This document shows positions 17,104 through 25,184 of a stretch of 64,000 nt of DNA, piece by piece (the first letter of the stretch is position 1; every line of letters begins with the position of its first letter). Position numbers and translations under genes: made by a program. The stretch is from Bailinhaonella thermotolerans. Its GTDB lineage: Bacteria > Actinomycetota > Actinomycetes > Streptosporangiales > Streptosporangiaceae. The DNA is taken from the NCBI RefSeq assembly GCF_003594875.1, contig NZ_QZEY01000011.1, forward strand, positions 62,001-126,000, given 5' to 3'. The notes below the pieces were generated by a model that was given only the letters and a program-made list of their open reading frames with translations, had not been told where the DNA came from and made no database searches.

Positions 17104-17342
17104 GTCCGGACGACCACCTGGCCGGGCCGCCCCAGGCGCGGCGGCGTCACCGAGGGCACATCTCCTCCGGGCCGACGGGGCCTCCCGGGGAACGCCGCGC
17201 CACCGCCCGGCCCCCGGCTCGGCGCGGCGGCAGGCCGTACCGGGCGCGGAGCGGCCCGGCGGCGCGGGGCCCTCACCTGCCGCGCCTCCGCTCAGGGGAG
17301 TGGGAGCCGCCGCGAGCGCCCGAGTGGCGTGCGGAGGCGGGG

Positions 17343-18014
17343 TCAGGAGGCCGGGCGCGGGGCCCAGCGCTCGGTGAACAGGCGCGGGCTCGGGGGGTCG
17401 CCGGGCAGGGGCCGGGCGGGACCGGGCCGGAGGCCGTCGAGGGCGATGGCCAGCAGCCGGGCGCGGGCGGCGGAGGCGGCCTCGGCGAGGTCGTCGCGGC
17501 CCTGGGCGCGGACCTGGTCGACCAGAGGCGAGGCGCCGTACTGCTCGATCAGCAGGGAGATGTCGACGGCCGTGACGTCGGGGCGCAGGACTCCGGCGTC
17601 GCGGGCGCGGGCCACCAGGGCGTCCAGCAGGCCGTCGCCGCGGGCCGCGGCGGCGCGCATCTCCTCGGTGACCTCGATGGTCCCGGCGATCGGGGCCAGC
17701 GTGCCCTGGCCGAACTCCACGCAGTCGGCGATGAACCCCGCCAGCCCCGACCACGGGTCGGGGTCGGCCAGGCCCCGCTCGGCGGCCTGGTTCCAGCGTT
17801 CCATCGACAGCGCCGACAGCCGCTGGAACAGCTCCTCCTTGGTGCGGTACCGGCGGTAGAGGCTGCCGATGCCGACCCCGGCGCGGGCGGCGATCGCGGC
17901 GACCGAGGCGTGGGCGCCGTCGGCGGCGAGCACCTCGCGCGCGGCGCGCAGGAGGGCCTGGTCGTTGCGTTCGGCCTCGGCGTGGCGCGGGCCGCGCCTG
18001 CGGGGTTGGGTCAT
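17343..18014 (-). CDS. TetR-family regulator
   Basis: A 223-residue TetR regulator. The N-terminal helix-turn-helix covers about residues 15-65 (LLRAAREVLAADGAHASVAAIAARAGVGIGSLYRRYRTKEELF). The ligand domain follows, and the C-terminus is Pro/Arg-rich. It lies 36 bases downstream of another TetR gene in the same direction, so the two may be co-transcribed. The target is not obvious; the ABC exporter is the nearest transporter. A GGAGCG-TTC-CGCTCC inverted repeat sits just upstream. Confidence 0.88.
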   Translation of the reverse strand: MTQPRRRGPRHAEAERNDQALLRAAREVLAADGAHASVAAIAARAGVGIGSLYRRYRTKEELFQRLSALSMERWNQAAERGLADPDPWSGLAGFIADCVEFGQGTLAPIAGTIEVTEEMRAAAARGDGLLDALVARARDAGVLRPDVTAVDISLLIEQYGASPLVDQVRAQGRDDLAEAASAARARLLAIALDGLRPGPARPLPGDPPSPRLFTERWAPRPAS

Positions 18015-18034
18015 GGCGTCATGGTAACGCCTCC

Positions 18035-18049
18035 GGAGCGTTCCGCTCC
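18035..18049. promoter_or_regulatory. Possible TetR operator in the gap between two tetR genes
   Basis: Six-base arms GGAGCG and CGCTCC flank TTC in the 36-base gap upstream of the 17343-18014 gene. It is short, and such GC palindromes can arise by chance here, so this is only a candidate. Confidence 0.35.
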
Positions 18050-18050
18050 G

Positions 18051-18653
18051 CTATGACCCGGGCGGGCGGATGCCGTTCTCCAGGGTCCGCACGACGGCGG
18101 CGTAGACGCCGTGCCGCGAGATCAGCCCCCGGTCCACCTGCTCGACGCCGGTGTAGACGACCGCCCAGACGATCTGCTGGATCCACTCGGGGTCCAGCCC
18201 GGGGTCGAACACCCCCTCGGCCTGCCCGCGCCTGATCAGCTCCAGCCCGGCCTGCGGCGGCGGCTCCGGGCAGTCGTCGGAGACCGCGGGTTCGTACGCG
18301 GCCAGCAGGTTCGGGTCGCCCCACAGGAACATCAGCCGGTCGCCGTTCTCCAGCATCGCCGCGACGAGCCGGCGCATCGCCTCCCGCGGGGGCCCCTGGT
18401 CCAGTGCCGCGTCCTGGACCGAGCGCTCGATCGCCGCCAGCGAGTCCTCGATGACCGCCGCCACCAGCTCGTCCCGGTCCGGGAAGTACCGGTGCAGCGT
18501 GCTGCGGCCCACCCCGGCGGCGTCGGCGATCTGCGCGAGCGTGGCGGAACGGTCGCGCGCGAGCACGGAGGCGGCCGCGGCCAGGATCGCCCGCCGCGTG
18601 CGCCCGCGCACCCCCGAATCGTTGGTCCCCATGTCCGAGAAGTGTATCGGCAT
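18051..18653 (-). CDS. TetR-family regulator, likely controller of the divergent ABC exporter
   Basis: A 200-residue TetR regulator with helix-turn-helix at about 15-60 (RRAILAAAASVLARDRSATLAQIADAAGVGRSTLHRYFPDRDELV) and an all-helical ligand domain. It is divergent from the ABC exporter gene across about 95 AT-richer bases that carry a TTGACA promoter and a GACA-N6-TGTC partial palindrome. Control of that exporter is the simplest reading. The start may be ATG 18653 or ATG 18632; neither has a well-spaced ribosome site. Confidence 0.88.
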   Translation of the reverse strand: MPIHFSDMGTNDSGVRGRTRRAILAAAASVLARDRSATLAQIADAAGVGRSTLHRYFPDRDELVAAVIEDSLAAIERSVQDAALDQGPPREAMRRLVAAMLENGDRLMFLWGDPNLLAAYEPAVSDDCPEPPPQAGLELIRRGQAEGVFDPGLDPEWIQQIVWAVVYTGVEQVDRGLISRHGVYAAVVRTLENGIRPPGS

Positions 18654-18682
18654 CTCCCAGAGTAAGAGTTACCAATCCTTTT

Positions 18683-18713
18683 TTGACACATCCATGTCCC
18701 ATTTTGATAGCTT
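18683..18713 (+). promoter_or_regulatory. Sigma-70-type promoter of the ABC exporter operon
   Basis: A perfect -35 hexamer TTGACA (18683-18688) lies upstream of TGATAG (18705-18710, 16-base spacing) or TAGCTT (18708-18713, 19-base spacing). The region is markedly AT-rich for this window and ends about 35 bases before GTG 18748. GACA-N6-TGTC overlapping the -35 could be the TetR site. Confidence 0.6.
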
Positions 18714-18747
18714 GGAGTCCTTCAACCCCCACACGAAGGAGCGGAGC

Positions 18748-19824
18748 GTGAGATCGTTCGCGATCGAGGCCGAGGGCTTGCGCAAGAGGTACGGCGACAC
18801 GCACGCGCTGGCCGGGTTCGACCTGGCGGTGCGGGAGGGCACGGTGTGCGGGCTGCTCGGGCCGAACGGCGCGGGCAAGACCACGGCGGTGCGCGTCCTG
18901 ACCACGCTGCTGCGCGCCGACGGCGGCCTGGCCCGCGTGGCCGGGTTCGACGTGGCGCGCGAGGCCGCCTCGGTCCGCCGGCGGATCGGGCTGGCCGGGC
19001 AGCACCCCACGGTGGACGACGTACTCACCGGGCGGGAGAACCTGGTGCGGTGGGCGCGGCTCTACCGGCTGGGCCCGCGCGATGCCCGCCGCAGGGCCGA
19101 CGAGCTGCTGGAGCGGTTCGGGCTGGTGGAGGCCGCCGCAAAGCGGGCCAAGCACTACTCCGGAGGCATGCGCCGCCGCCTGGACCTGGCCGCCGCCCTC
19201 ATCCTCGCGCCGGGCGTGCTGTTCCTGGACGAGCCCACGACCGGGCTGGACCCGCGCAGCCGGTCCGAGGTGTGGTCGGCCGTGCGCGACCTGGTGGCCG
19301 GCGGCACGACGGTGCTGCTGACCACGCAGTACCTGGAGGAGGCCGACCGCCTGGCCCATCAGATCGCGGTGCTGGACCACGGCCGGGTGATCGCCGACGA
19401 CACGCCCGACCGGCTCAAGGCCCGGCTCGGCGGCGCCCGGATCGAGGTCGTCCTGAGCGAGGGCGCCGACCTGGCGGCCGCCGGGAGCGTGGTCGCCCGC
19501 GTCTCCTCCGGCCCCGCCGAGACCGACGCCGCCGCCCGCCGGATCACCGCGCCGGTGCGCGACGCGGCCGAGGCGATCGCCGAGACCGCGCGGGCGCTGC
19601 GCGAGCACGGGGTCGCCGCCGAGGAGCTGGCGGCGCGCCGCCCCACGCTCGACGAGGTGTTCCTGACGCTGACCGGGCGCCCCGCCGTACCGGACGGGCC
19701 ACCCGACGGGCCACCGGACGCGCCGGACGCGCCGCCCGGTACGGCGGGGCGGGCGCGGAGCGGGCGGCCGGGGAACGACGGGCGGGACGTGACGGCGAGC
19801 GCGGACGGAGGGGCGGCGGCATGA
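18748..19824 (+). CDS. ABC transporter ATPase, daunorubicin-resistance (DrrA) type
   Basis: A 358-residue ATP-binding subunit of an exporter. Walker A is GPNGAGKTT, the Q-loop Gln lies in GLAGQHPTVDD, the signature is YSGGMRRRLDLA, and Walker B is LLFLDEP-like (GVLFLDEPTTGLDPR) followed by LLTTQYLEEAD. The C-terminal extension of about 100 residues matches the DrrA-type regulatory tail and ends in a Pro/Asp-rich stretch. GTG 18748 follows GAAGGAGCGGAGC. Its stop overlaps the permease start by four bases. Together they likely export a hydrophobic drug or metabolite, with control by the divergent TetR. Confidence 0.92.
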   Translation: MRSFAIEAEGLRKRYGDTHALAGFDLAVREGTVCGLLGPNGAGKTTAVRVLTTLLRADGGLARVAGFDVAREAASVRRRIGLAGQHPTVDDVLTGRENLVRWARLYRLGPRDARRRADELLERFGLVEAAAKRAKHYSGGMRRRLDLAAALILAPGVLFLDEPTTGLDPRSRSEVWSAVRDLVAGGTTVLLTTQYLEEADRLAHQIAVLDHGRVIADDTPDRLKARLGGARIEVVLSEGADLAAAGSVVARVSSGPAETDAAARRITAPVRDAAEAIAETARALREHGVAAEELAARRPTLDEVFLTLTGRPAVPDGPPDGPPDAPDAPPGTAGRARSGRPGNDGRDVTASADGGAAA

Positions 19825-20657
19825 CGGCGACGACGATCTCGAAGGCCCCGGAGTCCTCGCCGGGCCGGGCCGGGCGGCTGCGGCACGCGGTCGCCGACGC
19901 GTGGGTGCTGACCGGGTGGGAGCTGCTGCACTGGCGGCGCAACCCCGGGGCCGTGCTCGGCGCCGTCGCGTTCCCGCTGATCATGGCGGTGATGTTCGGG
20001 TTCGTCTTCGGCAGCGCGATGAACGTGCCCGGCGGCGGCGACTACCGCGAGTTCCTGATGCCCGGCATGTTCGGGCAGACGATGGCGATGGGCGTGGTCA
20101 CCACCGTGTCGGTGATGGCGATCAGCGCGACACGCGGGCTCACCGACCGGTACCGCTCGATGCCGATGTCGGCCCTGGGGCCGGTGGCGGGGCGGGCGTG
20201 CGCCGACATGGTGAGCTCGGCGATCGAGCTGACGCTCATGATGGCGTGCGGGCTGCTGATCGGCTGGCGCGTGCACAACGGGCCGGGTCCCGCGCTGGCG
20301 GCGGCGGGCCTGCTGCTGCTCCTGCGGTTCTCGCTGATCTGGGTGGGCGTCTGGCTGGGCCTGCGGCTCTCGCCGGAGGCGGCCACGACGGCGTGGATGC
20401 CGATGTTCCCGCTCACGATGCTGGCCAGCACCTTCGTCTCGCCCGCCCAGCTGCCCGCGCCGCTGCGGGTGATCGCGGAGTGGAATCCGCTGTCGGCGAC
20501 GGTGACCGCGTGCCGGGAGCTGTTCGGCAACCCGGGCTCGCCCGGCGGCTCGTGGCCGGCCGCGCACGCCCTGGAGCTGGCGCTGGCCTGGCCGCTGCTG
20601 ATCACCGCGATCTTCCTGCCGCTGGCCGTACGGCGGTACCGCCGCCTCGACCGCTGA
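19821..20657 (+). CDS. ABC-2 type exporter permease (DrrB type)
   Basis: A 278-residue permease with about six transmembrane helices. It has the ABC-2 features: an N-terminal amphipathic segment, FPLIMAVMFGFVFGSAMNVPGGGDYREFLMPGMFGQT, and the central FTDRYRSMPMS-like loop (LTDRYRSMPMSALGPVAGR) that contacts the ATPase. ATG overlaps the ATPase stop (ATGA), so the pair is translationally coupled. A strong hairpin follows the stop. Confidence 0.92.
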   Translation: MTATTISKAPESSPGRAGRLRHAVADAWVLTGWELLHWRRNPGAVLGAVAFPLIMAVMFGFVFGSAMNVPGGGDYREFLMPGMFGQTMAMGVVTTVSVMAISATRGLTDRYRSMPMSALGPVAGRACADMVSSAIELTLMMACGLLIGWRVHNGPGPALAAAGLLLLLRFSLIWVGVWLGLRLSPEAATTAWMPMFPLTMLASTFVSPAQLPAPLRVIAEWNPLSATVTACRELFGNPGSPGGSWPAAHALELALAWPLLITAIFLPLAVRRYRRLDR

Positions 20658-20694
20658 GGCCGGGGCGCGCGGAGGGCGTGGCGGCGCCGGCCGC

Positions 20695-20736
20695 GCGGAC
20701 CCGGGGGCGGGGCACGCCGTACGCCCCCGGGTCCGC
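20695..20736 (+). terminator. Strong hairpin after the ABC exporter operon
   Basis: Fourteen-base arms GCGGACCCGGGGGC (20695-20708) and GCCCCCGGGTCCGC (20723-20736) match perfectly around a 14-base loop. It lies about 40 bases after the permease stop and ahead of the arsR promoter. Confidence 0.8.
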
Positions 20737-20766
20737 CGTCTCCCCGGGACCAGCTATAAACATGGC

Positions 20767-20792
20767 CTTATATAAGCGTGAGGTGATAGCTT
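20767..20792 (+). promoter_or_regulatory. ArsR promoter/operator with leaderless start
   Basis: A perfect CTTATATAAG palindrome (20767-20776) in an AT-rich patch, then TAGCTT (20787-20792), which as a -10 hexamer would start transcription at or next to GTG 20799 (six bases between). The palindrome fits an ArsR autoregulatory site. Confidence 0.55.
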
Positions 20793-20798
20793 GTCCTC

Positions 20799-21158
20799 GT
20801 GCACGCGTTCGATGTGCTCGGTGACCCCGTGCGCCGCCGGATCCTGGAGCTGCTCGCCGAGGGCGAGATGACCTCCGGGGCGGTGTGCGCGGTGATCCGG
20901 GAGGAGTTCGGGATCTCGCAGCCGGCCGTGTCGCAGCACCTGAAGGTGCTGCGCGAGGCGGGCTTCGCGACGGTGCGGCCCGAGGGTGCGCGCCGGCTGT
21001 ATCGGGTAGGCGCGGATCCACTGCGTGAGATCGACGCGTGGCTGGACCGGTTCCGCCGTTTCTGGACGCCCCATCTGGACGCGCTGGGCACCGAGCTGGC
21101 CCGGGGGCGGCGGGAGCGCCGCCTGCGCGAATCCGAGGAGAGAGGCGAACCGTCATGA
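20799..21158 (+). CDS. ArsR-family regulator
   Basis: A 119-residue winged-helix repressor of the SRPBCC-linked ArsR subgroup: VLGDPVRRRILELLAEGEMTSGAV, then the recognition helix in ISQPAVSQHLKVLREAGF and the wing ARRLYRVGADP. No Cys metal-site motif (ELCVCDL) is present, so it is not a classical arsenic sensor. The GTG start is probably leaderless. Its stop overlaps the ATG of the SRPBCC gene (ATGA), a very common actinomycete pairing in which ArsR represses the operon. Confidence 0.9.
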   Translation: MHAFDVLGDPVRRRILELLAEGEMTSGAVCAVIREEFGISQPAVSQHLKVLREAGFATVRPEGARRLYRVGADPLREIDAWLDRFRRFWTPHLDALGTELARGRRERRLRESEERGEPS

Positions 21159-21790
21159 TCGACGTCACCCACCAGATCAACGCCGTCACCCGCGCGGTGG
21201 GCACGCGCGAGCTGCCCGCCGGCGCCGCGCGCGTCATCACCGTGTCCCAGACCTACGACGCCCCGGTGGAGGACGTCTGGGACGCCTGCACCAACGCCGA
21301 GCGCATCCCGCGCTGGTTCCTGCCCGTCTCCGGCGACCTGCGGCTGGGCGGGCACTACCAGCTCGAAGGCAACGCCGGCGGCAAGATCGAGCAGTGCGAC
21401 CCGCCGCGGAGCTTCGCCGCGACCTGGGAGTACGGCGGCTCCATGAGCTGGATCGAGGTACGGCTCACGCCCGCCCCCGGCGGCGGCACCCGCTTCGAGC
21501 TGGAGCACATCGCGCACGTGGACGACGACCAGTGGGCCGAGTTCGGCCCCGGCGCGGTCGGCATCGGCTGGGACGGCGCGTTCCTGGGCCTGGCCCAGCA
21601 CATGTCCGGCGCCCCGGCCCTGGTCCCGGCCGACGCCGCCGAGTGGGCGATGTCGGAGGAGGGGCTGCGCTTCACCACGCTCAGCAGCGAACGCTGGCGC
21701 GACGCGAGCGTGGCGGCCGGCACGCCGGAGGCCGAGGCGCGGGCCGCCTGCGACCGCGTCACCGCCGCCTACACCACTCCCCCGGCCTGA
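21155..21790 (+). CDS. SRPBCC/AHSA1-family protein
   Basis: A 211-residue START-like (SRPBCC, AHSA1) protein. The fold hallmarks are VSQTYDAPVEDVWDACTNAERIPRWFLPVSGDLRLGGHYQLEGNAGGKIE and WEYGGSMSWIEVRLTPAPGGGTRFELEH. These proteins form a deep hydrophobic cavity that binds small lipophilic molecules. The ArsR start overlap suggests an inducible two-gene operon. The last codons run into a 10-base tandem repeat. The ligand is unknown. Confidence 0.9.
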   Translation: MIDVTHQINAVTRAVGTRELPAGAARVITVSQTYDAPVEDVWDACTNAERIPRWFLPVSGDLRLGGHYQLEGNAGGKIEQCDPPRSFAATWEYGGSMSWIEVRLTPAPGGGTRFELEHIAHVDDDQWAEFGPGAVGIGWDGAFLGLAQHMSGAPALVPADAAEWAMSEEGLRFTTLSSERWRDASVAAGTPEAEARAACDRVTAAYTTPPA

Positions 21791-21830
21791 CCCGGCCTGA
21801 TCCGGCCTCATCCGGCCTCATCCGGCCCGG
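21781..21830 (+). repeat. Ten-base tandem repeat at the end of the SRPBCC gene
   Basis: Five units of a 10-base repeat with consensus (C/T)CCGGCCTSA run from the stop codon (TGA at 21788-21790) into the 3' region: two CCCGGCCTGA, two TCCGGCCTCA, and a final divergent TCCGGCCCGG. The period equals one helical turn. It lies between convergent genes. Confidence 0.6.
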
Positions 21831-21880
21831 CCCGGACGGCACTCGGTCCGCGCCGGTCATCGCCGGCGCGCGGGGCGGGG

Positions 21881-22384
21881 TCAGTCCACGTCGACGTGGT
21901 CGAGGAAGCGCAGGAGGCGGGACAGGACGCGGACGCAGGCGTCCAGGTCGCCGGGGGTGAGGTCGCCGGCGGCCTGGGCCAGGAGGGCGCGTTCCCTGCG
22001 GGCCAGGGCGGTGACGGCGGCGTCGCCCCGATCGGTGAGGCGGATCAGGGACGAGCGTTTGTGGGCGGGGTTGGGGACGGCCTCGACCAGGCCGGAGGCG
22101 GCGGCGTCGTTGACCATGCGCTGCACGAACTGGCGGCTCAGGGCCTGGGACCGGCCCATCTGGGGGACGGTCATGGGGCCGTTCGCGCGGAGCATCGTGA
22201 GCACGGCGCGCACCCCCACCGACAGCCCCTCGGCGGGGGCGTCCTGCTCCACCTTGCGGTGCGCCCGCCGGTACAGCGGCCCCACCAGGTCGAACACCTC
22301 GGCGAGCCGGTCGGCCAGGTCCGGGTCCGGGGGGCGCCCGCCGTTCTCTCTCACGCCGTTCTCTCTCACGCCGCTGTCTGCCAC
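21881..22384 (-). CDS. MarR-family regulator of the divergent hydrolase
   Basis: A 167-residue MarR protein. After a short repeated N-terminus (VRENGVRENGG) comes the dimer helix. The winged helix spans about 60-125 (MTVPQMGRSQALSRQFVQRMVNDAAASGLVEAVPNPAHKRSSLIRLTDRG). The C-terminal LTPGDLDACVRVLSRLLRFLDH helix closes the dimer. I took GTG 22384 as start, just after CGAGGAT; later in-frame GTG codons inside the VREN repeats are possible. Two copies of a 19-base palindrome lie between it and the hydrolase, so it probably represses both. Confidence 0.88.
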   Translation of the reverse strand: MADSGVRENGVRENGGRPPDPDLADRLAEVFDLVGPLYRRAHRKVEQDAPAEGLSVGVRAVLTMLRANGPMTVPQMGRSQALSRQFVQRMVNDAAASGLVEAVPNPAHKRSSLIRLTDRGDAAVTALARRERALLAQAAGDLTPGDLDACVRVLSRLLRFLDHVDVD

Positions 22385-22394
22385 ATCCTCGATT

Positions 22395-22444
22395 ATGACA
22401 CCTGGGTTGTCATTTCGCCGCGAGAATGACACCTTGGTTGTCAT
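22395..22444. promoter_or_regulatory. Twin MarR operators; the second covers the hydrolase start codon
   Basis: ATGACACCTGGGTTGTCAT (22395-22413) and ATGACACCTTGGTTGTCAT (22426-22444) differ at one position. Both have six-base arms ATGACA/TGTCAT. They are 31 bases apart (about three turns), and the second ends inside the ATG at 22443-22445. Binding would block transcription and translation initiation of the hydrolase. The TTGTCA of the first could also act as -35. Confidence 0.82.
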
Positions 22445-23219
22445 GAGTGATCTGTTCTGGGTGGACAAGGGCGCCGGGCGCCCCCTCGTCCTGTTGCACG
22501 GCGGCTTCCTCGACCATGGGATGTGGGACGACCAGATCCCGGTGTTCTCGCGGGAGTACCGCGTGATCGCCCCCGACGCGCGCGGCCACGGCCGCTCCCC
22601 CAACGCCACCGGCCCGTTCCGGCCCGCCGACGACGTCGCCGCGCTGCTGCGCCACCTGGGCACCGGCCCAGCCGTGCTGGCCGGCGTCTCGATGGGCGCG
22701 GCCGTCGCGGTGGACACCGCCCTGGAGCATCCCGAGCTGGTGAGCGCCGTGGTGGTGAGCGGCGCCGGGACGAGCGAGCCGTACTTCACCGACCCCTGGA
22801 CGCTGAAGGCGTTCGCCGGCTGGCACGCGGCGATGGCCGCCGGCGACCTGGACGCGTCGGTGGAGGGGTTCATGGCCTTCGCCGCGGGGCCGTACCGCGC
22901 GGTGGACGACCTCGACCCGGCCGTGGCGAGCCGGCTGCGGCGCATGGCCCGGGGCACGATGGCCAAGCACGCCGCCGGCGAGCCCGACCACCTGGTCCCG
23001 GTCCGCGACACCTGGGAGCGGGCGGCCGGGATCGAGGTGCCCGTCCTGGCCGTGCACGGGTCCGCCGACTCCCCCGACCACATCGAGATGGCCGAGCGCC
23101 TGGTGGCGACGGTCCGCGACGGCCGCTCGGTCACCATCGACGGCGCCGCCCACCACCCCACCGTGGAGCGCCCCGACGCCTACAACCGCGTCCTCGCCGA
23201 CTTCCTCCGCGCCCTCTGA
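22443..23219 (+). CDS. Alpha/beta hydrolase
   Basis: A 258-residue alpha/beta hydrolase. The oxyanion region is LLHGGFLDHGMWDDQ, the nucleophile lies in AGVSMGAAVAVD (GVSMG elbow), the acid in VHGSADSPDH, and the His in DGAAHHPTVERP. No signal peptide, so cytosolic. ATG 22443 has no ribosome site and overlaps the downstream operator copy, so it may be read from a leaderless message. The divergent MarR regulator is its likely controller. Substrate unknown. Confidence 0.88.
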   Translation: MSDLFWVDKGAGRPLVLLHGGFLDHGMWDDQIPVFSREYRVIAPDARGHGRSPNATGPFRPADDVAALLRHLGTGPAVLAGVSMGAAVAVDTALEHPELVSAVVVSGAGTSEPYFTDPWTLKAFAGWHAAMAAGDLDASVEGFMAFAAGPYRAVDDLDPAVASRLRRMARGTMAKHAAGEPDHLVPVRDTWERAAGIEVPVLAVHGSADSPDHIEMAERLVATVRDGRSVTIDGAAHHPTVERPDAYNRVLADFLRAL

Positions 23220-23241
23220 CCCCCGCCGCCCCGGGCCGCGC

Positions 23242-24525
23242 TCACCGCGCCGCCGCCCCGGCGTCCCGCTCGCCCGGGACCGGCACGGCGTGCGCGGCGG
23301 AGGCGCGGCGGGGCCGGGCCAGGACCGCGGCGACCGCGGCGATCACGGCCGGGACCAGCAGGTACGCGCCGCAGGCGGCGGTGGTGGCGAGCGCGAACGC
23401 GAGCCCCGCGACAGCCGTACGGCGGCCGCGGACCGGGGGCAGGAGCCGGACGGCCGCGGCGACGCCCACGGTGGTGACGGCGGCCAGGCAGGCGGCGGTG
23501 ACGCGCATCAGGGTGTCCAGGTCCAGGCCGAGCGGGATCAGGGCGGCGATGAGCACGGCCAGCACGGCCAGGCTCCGGTGCGGCACCAGCCCGGGCCCGC
23601 CGCCGCGGGCCAGCGGCGCGGGGAACGCCCCGTCGCGGGCGAGGGCGGCGCCCAGGCGCGAGCCCCCGGCCAGGTAGGCGTTGACCGCGCCCACGCTGAG
23701 CAGGACGGCGGCCACGGCCGTCACCGGGCCGGCGAGCGGGCCCAGGGCGTACCCGAGCAGCAGGGTCATCGGCACCGGCGAGACGGCGGCGCGCTCGCCC
23801 AGCGCCCCGGCGGTGACGAAGGAGAGCCCCAGGTAGAGCACGGCGACGACGGACACGGCCAGGACCGTGGCGCGCGGCAGGTCGCGGCGGGGCCGGGCGA
23901 AGTCGGCCGACAGGTGGCTGGCGGCCTCCCACCCGGCGAATCCGTAGAACAGCACGCCGACGGCCGAGGCGACCCCGGCCCAGCCGTGCGGCGCGAACGG
24001 CTCGAAGGACCCGGCCCGTACGGCGGGCAGCGCGGCGGCGACCGCGCCCACGAGCAGGACGGCCAGCAGGCCCGCGAGCAGCAGTTGCGCCGGGCCCGAG
24101 ACCCGCAGCCCGGCGTGGTTGAGGCCGAAGGAGATCGCCAGCAGCGCCACCGCCACCGGCGTGACCGCCCCGGCGGGCAGCCCGAGCCCGTCGGCGACGT
24201 ACCGGGCGCCGCCGATCGCGGCGCCCAGGACGCCGGCCGGGACGGCCAGGTAGAACCACCACCCGGTGATCGCCGAGACCCGGGGCCCGAAGGCGCGGGC
24301 GGCGAACGTGGCGACACCGCCGCCGTCGGGGTACCGGGCGCCGAGCGCGGCGAACGTGAGCGCCACGGGCGCACCCGCCGCCAGGAGCCCGGCCCAGGCG
24401 AGCACGGCCGCCGGGCCCGCCGCCAGCGCGGCCAGATGCGGCAGCACGAGCACCCCCGGCCCCAGGACCGCCCCGAGCAGGAGCGCCGTCCCCTGCGCGG
24501 GCCCCAGCCGATGTCCGTCGTCCAC
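23242..24525 (-). CDS. APC-superfamily amino acid permease (YjeH-like)
   Basis: A 427-residue, roughly 12-helix APC transporter. The first helix carries the substrate-binding break GAVLGPGVLVLPHLAALAAGPAAVLAW; helix 6 has SAVGVLFYGFAGWEAASHLSADFARPRRDLPRA. The short length and GPGVL pattern resemble YjeH-type exporters of methionine and branched-chain amino acids. GTG 24525 follows CGAAGGAGGACGAAC, a strong site. It is divergent from an Lrp-family regulator with a 22-base palindrome between them, the classic layout of an Lrp-controlled amino acid exporter. Confidence 0.88.
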   Translation of the reverse strand: MDDGHRLGPAQGTALLLGAVLGPGVLVLPHLAALAAGPAAVLAWAGLLAAGAPVALTFAALGARYPDGGGVATFAARAFGPRVSAITGWWFYLAVPAGVLGAAIGGARYVADGLGLPAGAVTPVAVALLAISFGLNHAGLRVSGPAQLLLAGLLAVLLVGAVAAALPAVRAGSFEPFAPHGWAGVASAVGVLFYGFAGWEAASHLSADFARPRRDLPRATVLAVSVVAVLYLGLSFVTAGALGERAAVSPVPMTLLLGYALGPLAGPVTAVAAVLLSVGAVNAYLAGGSRLGAALARDGAFPAPLARGGGPGLVPHRSLAVLAVLIAALIPLGLDLDTLMRVTAACLAAVTTVGVAAAVRLLPPVRGRRTAVAGLAFALATTAACGAYLLVPAVIAAVAAVLARPRRASAAHAVPVPGERDAGAAAR

Positions 24526-24593
24526 GTTCGTCCTCCTTCGACACGGTTGCCGGTAGAGGGAGGAACCTAGTCAGACGAGCGTCCGAAAACATG

Positions 24594-24615
24594 TCCGGCC
24601 GAACGTTCGGCCGGA
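24594..24615. promoter_or_regulatory. Perfect 22-base palindrome between Lrp and permease genes
   Basis: A completely symmetric sequence, each half TCCGGCCGAAC (24594-24604) and GTTCGGCCGGA (24605-24615), lies just upstream of the lrp-like start and in the divergent region to the permease. It is the likely Lrp/AsnC binding site. A related GTCCGAAAACATGTCC stretch just upstream may be a second half-site. Confidence 0.75.
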
Positions 24616-24627
24616 AGCAGTGCCAGA

Positions 24628-25104
24628 ATGCCGGTCATGGACGAACTAGATTCGGAGATTGTCCGGCTTCTCCAGGCGGATGCGCGCCAGTCCAACCGCG
24701 AGCTCGCCCGCAAGCTCGGCGTCGCCCCCTCCACCTGCCTGGAGCGGGTGCGCGCCCTGACCCGGCGCGGCGTCATCCGCGGCTATCACGCGGCGATCGA
24801 CCCCGCCGCGCTCAACCGGGGCGTGCAGGCGATGGTCTCGGTCCAGGTGCGGCCGCTCAGCCGTACGGTGATCGACACCTTCCAGGACTCGGTGAGCCGG
24901 CTGCCCGAGGTGGTCAGCGTGTTCGTCCTGGCCGGCGGCGACGACTTCCTCCTGCACGTGGCGGTCCAGGACCTGGACCACCTGCACGCCTTCCTCCTGG
25001 ACCGGCTCAGCAAGCGCCGCGAGATCACCGGCTTCCGCACCTCGGTGATCTTCCAGCAGGTCCAGAACCCCATCCTGTCCCGCCTGCCGGACCCGGCCCC
25101 CTGA
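24628..25104 (+). CDS. Lrp/AsnC-family regulator
   Basis: A 158-residue feast/famine regulator. The N-terminal wHTH (residues 5-60) has LDSEIVRLLQADARQSNRELARKLGVAPSTCLERVRALTRRGVIRGYHA, and the C-terminal RAM ligand domain (about 70-150) has VVSVFVLAGGDDFLLHVAVQDLDHLHAFLLDRLS. The start may be ATG 24628 or ATG 24637. It probably activates the divergent YjeH-like permease when its amino acid ligand is abundant. A strong hairpin follows. Confidence 0.9.
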   Translation: MPVMDELDSEIVRLLQADARQSNRELARKLGVAPSTCLERVRALTRRGVIRGYHAAIDPAALNRGVQAMVSVQVRPLSRTVIDTFQDSVSRLPEVVSVFVLAGGDDFLLHVAVQDLDHLHAFLLDRLSKRREITGFRTSVIFQQVQNPILSRLPDPAP

Positions 25105-25110
25105 CCGCCG

Positions 25111-25169
25111 CGGTACGGCGGCGCGCCCGCCTCTCCCGGGAGGGGCGGGGCGGGCGCGCGGCCGTACCG
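25111..25169. terminator. Hairpin between Lrp and MFS genes
   Basis: CGGTACGGC at 25111-25119 pairs with GCCGTACCG at 25161-25169. The inner arms GCGCGCCCGCC and GGCGGGCGCGC also pair, closing on TCTCCCGGGAGG, to form a long stem between convergent stops at 25104 and 25185. Confidence 0.7.
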
Positions 25170-25184
25170 GAAAGGGCGGGCGGG

